From contig JAQCBR010000013.1 of NCBI GenBank assembly GCA_027621295.1, forward strand, positions 1 through 51,642: 51,642 bases of DNA, read 5' to 3'. The notes beneath the pieces were generated by a model that was not told the origin of the DNA, searched no databases, and saw only the letters and a list, made by a program, of their open reading frames with translations. The position numbers and the translations under genes were made by a program. Positions 49,677-51,642 of this stretch are shown here, piece after piece (the first letter of the stretch is position 1; every line of letters starts with the position of its first letter). Origin of the DNA: Planctomycetota bacterium. Its GTDB lineage: Bacteria > Planctomycetota > UBA1135 > UBA2386.

Positions 49677-50384
49677 ATGCAGGTCCCGCCCGAGGTCGAC
49701 GCCCCGATGCGAGCACGCGCACGTCGCAGTTGCTTGCTGGCCGCTCTGGCGCTGCTCGCAGGCTGTGGAACCCCGGTCGCCGACGCGACGGCCAAGGCTC
49801 CACGCGTCGACGCTGCGCACGCAGCGGCGCTCGTCCGTGCGCGGGTCTTCGCCGACACGCCGACGATGAACCCGTCCGTCGAGACGCCGGTCGTCGAGCG
49901 GACGCCGCCCGGGTGCTTCGAGGAGCTCCGTGTCCAGGTCTACGAAGTGACCGAGGGCGTGCGGCAGGGCCACGCGTTCCTGGTGGACGCGCACGGCGCG
50001 GTGCCGCTGTGCGGGGGTTTCGGCGGTCTGGGGCTGCACTCGTGCCATGTCGTCGACCTCGACCGGGACGGCGCGTCCGAGCTCGTCTTCGCCTGGTCGT
50101 GGGGCTCGGGCATCCACCGCACCGAGCTCGGCGCGGTCTGGCGCGAGGCCGGGCGCTTCGGGCGCGCCGAGGGTCGTGTCCGCTACGCGGGTGACCTCTT
50201 CCTGGAGCTGCAGGGCAGGTCCGAGATCGAGGTCTGGATCGGCGCGCACGGCACAGCGCCGGGAGAGTGGACGCCGGAAGCCCGGTTCGGGCGGCTCGTG
50301 TTCACGCGTTCGCCCGAGGGTGCTGTGCTCGAAGTGAAGCTCGCAGACCTGACCGACGAGCACGCGAAGCGCGTGATGCGCTGA
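49677..50384 (+). CDS. Lipoprotein with FG-GAP-like segment, function unknown
   Basis: 235 aa from ATG 49677; ATG 49707 is equally possible and gives a tighter signal (RARARRSCLLAALALLAGC). The lipobox LLAGC predicts a lipoprotein either way. HVVDLDRDGASELVFAW looks like an FG-GAP/VCBS calcium-binding strand. The rest is beta-rich with no recognised family. Its stop codon abuts that of the convergent lactonase in a palindrome. Confidence 0.65.
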   Translation: MQVPPEVDAPMRARARRSCLLAALALLAGCGTPVADATAKAPRVDAAHAAALVRARVFADTPTMNPSVETPVVERTPPGCFEELRVQVYEVTEGVRQGHAFLVDAHGAVPLCGGFGGLGLHSCHVVDLDRDGASELVFAWSWGSGIHRTELGAVWREAGRFGRAEGRVRYAGDLFLELQGRSEIEVWIGAHGTAPGEWTPEARFGRLVFTRSPEGAVLEVKLADLTDEHAKRVMR

Positions 50385-50391
50385 TCAGCGC
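50378..50391. terminator. Palindrome of abutting stop codons
   Basis: GCGCTGATCAGCGC: plus-strand TGA 50382-50384 and minus-strand TGA 50387-50385 touch. Same arms as at 8776 and 24614, but with no loop, so termination by this hairpin alone is doubtful. Confidence 0.35.
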
Positions 50392-51455
50392 GACCGCCGC
50401 ACGCCGCGCGCGTGCAGGCGGACGCGGACGAGCTCGCCGTCGGCGGTGATGTAGAGCGTGCGCCCGTCGTCCCCGAACGTGCAGTTGCTCGTCGGCCGGC
50501 CGGTCAGCAGCGTGCCGAGGTGGCGGCCGTCGGGGGTCAGCACCAGGACACCGCCCGGACCGGTCGCGAACAGGTTGCCGCGCTCGTCGACCGCGAGCCC
50601 GTCCGGCAGGCCAGGGCGCTCGCCGACCATAGGCGTCGCGTCGAAGTGGACTCGACCCTCGCCGAGCGTGCCGTCCTCCTGCACCGGGAACGCCATCCAC
50701 ACCGCACGCTTCGGATCCGAGTTGGCGACGTAGAGGGTCTTCTCGTCCGGCGAGAACGCGAGGCCGTTCGGCCGCGACATCTCCCTGGTCAGCAGCGTGA
50801 CGGTGCCGTCCGGCGTCCGGCGGTAGACCCCCTGGAAGTCGATCTCCTTCTCCGGGTCCTGCATCTTGCGGGTCAGGCCGTACGGCGGGTCGGTGAAGTA
50901 CAGGTCGCCGTTCTTCCGGAATGCCGCGTCGTTCGGGCTGTTGAGCCGCTTGCCGTCCCAGTGCGTGGCGAGCGGCACGTACTCCGCGCGCGGCGCCGAC
51001 AGCGGAGCGTTCATCCGCGCGACCTGGCGCAGACCGTGCTGGCAGAGCACGAGGTTCCCGTAAGGATCGAGCACGAGCCCGTTCGACCCCGGCTCGTCGG
51101 GCGCGATGTGGTTCGGCCGCGGGAGTGCGTCCAGGTAGCCGCTCTGCGGCAGGTAGACCGAGACGCCCTCCCCGGACTTCCATCGGTGAACACGGTTCGG
51201 CGGGATGTCGGAGAACAGCAGGTAGCCGCCGTCTTCGTCGACCCACACCGGACCCTCCGACCAGTCGAAGCCCTCGGCGATGATTTCGAGGCGCGCCATG
51301 GTCGGCACGAGCTCGGCGAGCGCCGGATCGAAGCTCTCGACGGCTCCGAGCGTGCCGAGCACGTCGGCGGGGTTGGGGACGAAGTCAGGTTCGAAGCTCG
51401 GCGCCGAGCAGCCGGCGACGGCGAGCGGGAGGGCGAGAGTGCGTAGCAGGTTCAT
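50385..51455 (-). CDS. SMP-30/gluconolactonase-like lipoprotein
   Basis: 356 aa from ATG 51455. Lipobox VAGCS (C16) predicts a lipoprotein. Six-bladed propeller with the family's metal-site segments: WSEGPVWVDEDGGYLLFSD (Glu ligand), LNSPNDAAFRKNGDLYFTD (Asn) and PDGLAVDERGNLFAT (Asp). Members hydrolyse sugar lactones such as gluconolactone in the periplasm, and in this neighbourhood the lactone could come from the FAD or PVC dehydrogenases. The substrate is inferred. Confidence 0.87.
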   Translation of the reverse strand: MNLLRTLALPLAVAGCSAPSFEPDFVPNPADVLGTLGAVESFDPALAELVPTMARLEIIAEGFDWSEGPVWVDEDGGYLLFSDIPPNRVHRWKSGEGVSVYLPQSGYLDALPRPNHIAPDEPGSNGLVLDPYGNLVLCQHGLRQVARMNAPLSAPRAEYVPLATHWDGKRLNSPNDAAFRKNGDLYFTDPPYGLTRKMQDPEKEIDFQGVYRRTPDGTVTLLTREMSRPNGLAFSPDEKTLYVANSDPKRAVWMAFPVQEDGTLGEGRVHFDATPMVGERPGLPDGLAVDERGNLFATGPGGVLVLTPDGRHLGTLLTGRPTSNCTFGDDGRTLYITADGELVRVRLHARGVRRSR

Positions 51456-51540
51456 GGCGCGGCGGATCTGTGGTGACTGACCCGCAGGACCATACCGCGC
51501 GCGCCCGGTGGGCTTCAGCAGGTGGGTGATCCGAGGACGG

Positions 51541-51642
51541 TCAGAACCCGGACTTCATCGTCCGGACCCATCTCTCCAGCGCCCGGTCGGCGACGCCCGG
51601 CGCGACCTTCTCCCTGAGCGCGAAGATCACCGCGTCGTAGCC
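51541..51642 (-). CDS. C-terminal fragment of an unidentified protein (continues outside window)
   Basis: The last 33 codons of a minus-strand gene, ending at TGA 51543-51541. The residues (DAVIFALREKVAPGVADRAL, then WVRTMKSGF) are helical and GC3 is coding-like. Too short to name; no stop is met before the window edge. Confidence 0.5.
   Translation of the reverse strand, partial: GYDAVIFALREKVAPGVADRALERWVRTMKSGF

Noticed and set aside
1..51642. tRNA, rRNA, CRISPR, insertion sequence or prophage
   Set aside because: No cloverleaf with a GTTCGA-type arm, no rRNA core sequence, no regularly spaced repeats and no transposase or integrase motifs were seen by eye; a tRNAscan or CRISPR finder run was not possible.

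Overview
The window is a gene-dense, GC-rich stretch (roughly 70% G+C by eye). Its gene content is typical of Planctomycetota: two giant 'PVC-type' membrane-bound dehydrogenases with a C-terminal haem c site, two formylglycine-type sulfatases, a planctomycete-style SGNH hydrolase, an ECF sigma factor fused to extracytoplasmic repeats, and many secreted proteins and lipoproteins. A high-GC, probably uncultured or marine planctomycete is the best guess; this is inference from gene content, as no rRNA or other phylogenetic marker is present.

Layout. 0-8.8 kb: SGNH hydrolase (5' end missing) and PVC dehydrogenase 1, then a BRCT-MerR-TPR fusion regulator and PVC dehydrogenase 2 with an NPCBM domain. 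8.8-13.2 kb (minus): an ATPase / FtsX permease / adaptor exporter operon. 13.3-14.7 kb: a divergent GNAT acyltransferase and a 98-aa conserved protein. 14.7-16.8 kb: a phosphate-type porin (minus) and, divergently, a hidden 112-aa thioredoxin-fold gene whose reading frame crosses an in-frame TGA. That TGA sits where Spx/ArsC-like proteins have the first Cys of CxxC and is followed by a good bacterial SECIS-like hairpin, so it is a candidate selenoprotein that ordinary gene calling misses. Five PHO-box-like 11-bp repeats and two hairpins with the same loop lie upstream of the porin. 16.9-21.5 kb: a secreted beta-propeller protein, then a molybdate operon (MerR/Mop regulator, modA, modB, modC; the four genes overlap by 4 bp). 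21.5-29.1 kb: a TPR-like exported protein, then an SsuACB/ThiXYZ-type ABC importer flanked by two sulfatases. 29.1-36.7 kb: small membrane proteins, a 2-oxoglutarate-oxygenase-like protein, the sigma-factor fusion and a coiled-coil lipoprotein. 36.8-51.5 kb: a saccharide-oriented region with an FAD oxidoreductase, sialate O-acetylesterase-like protein, CBM6-bearing di-haem oxidoreductase, SulP transporter with an in-frame TAG, heparinase-like lyase, esterase-sialidase fusion, lipoprotein and SMP-30-like lactonase. A 33-residue C-terminus of another minus-strand gene closes the window.

How the genes may work together (inference): sulfatases, lyase, esterases and oxidases fit degradation of sulfated or acetylated polysaccharide outside the cytoplasm. 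The ABC importer between the sulfatases fits sulfur or organosulfur uptake. modABC supplies molybdate. The porin with PHO-like repeats suggests phosphate control.

Expression signals: many genes lack a Shine-Dalgarno sequence but have a TAnnnT-like hexamer 6-7 nt before the start codon, which suggests leaderless mRNAs. Several convergent pairs end in hairpins built from both stop codons (GCGCTGA...TCAGCGC). No tRNA, rRNA, CRISPR array or insertion sequence was recognised.
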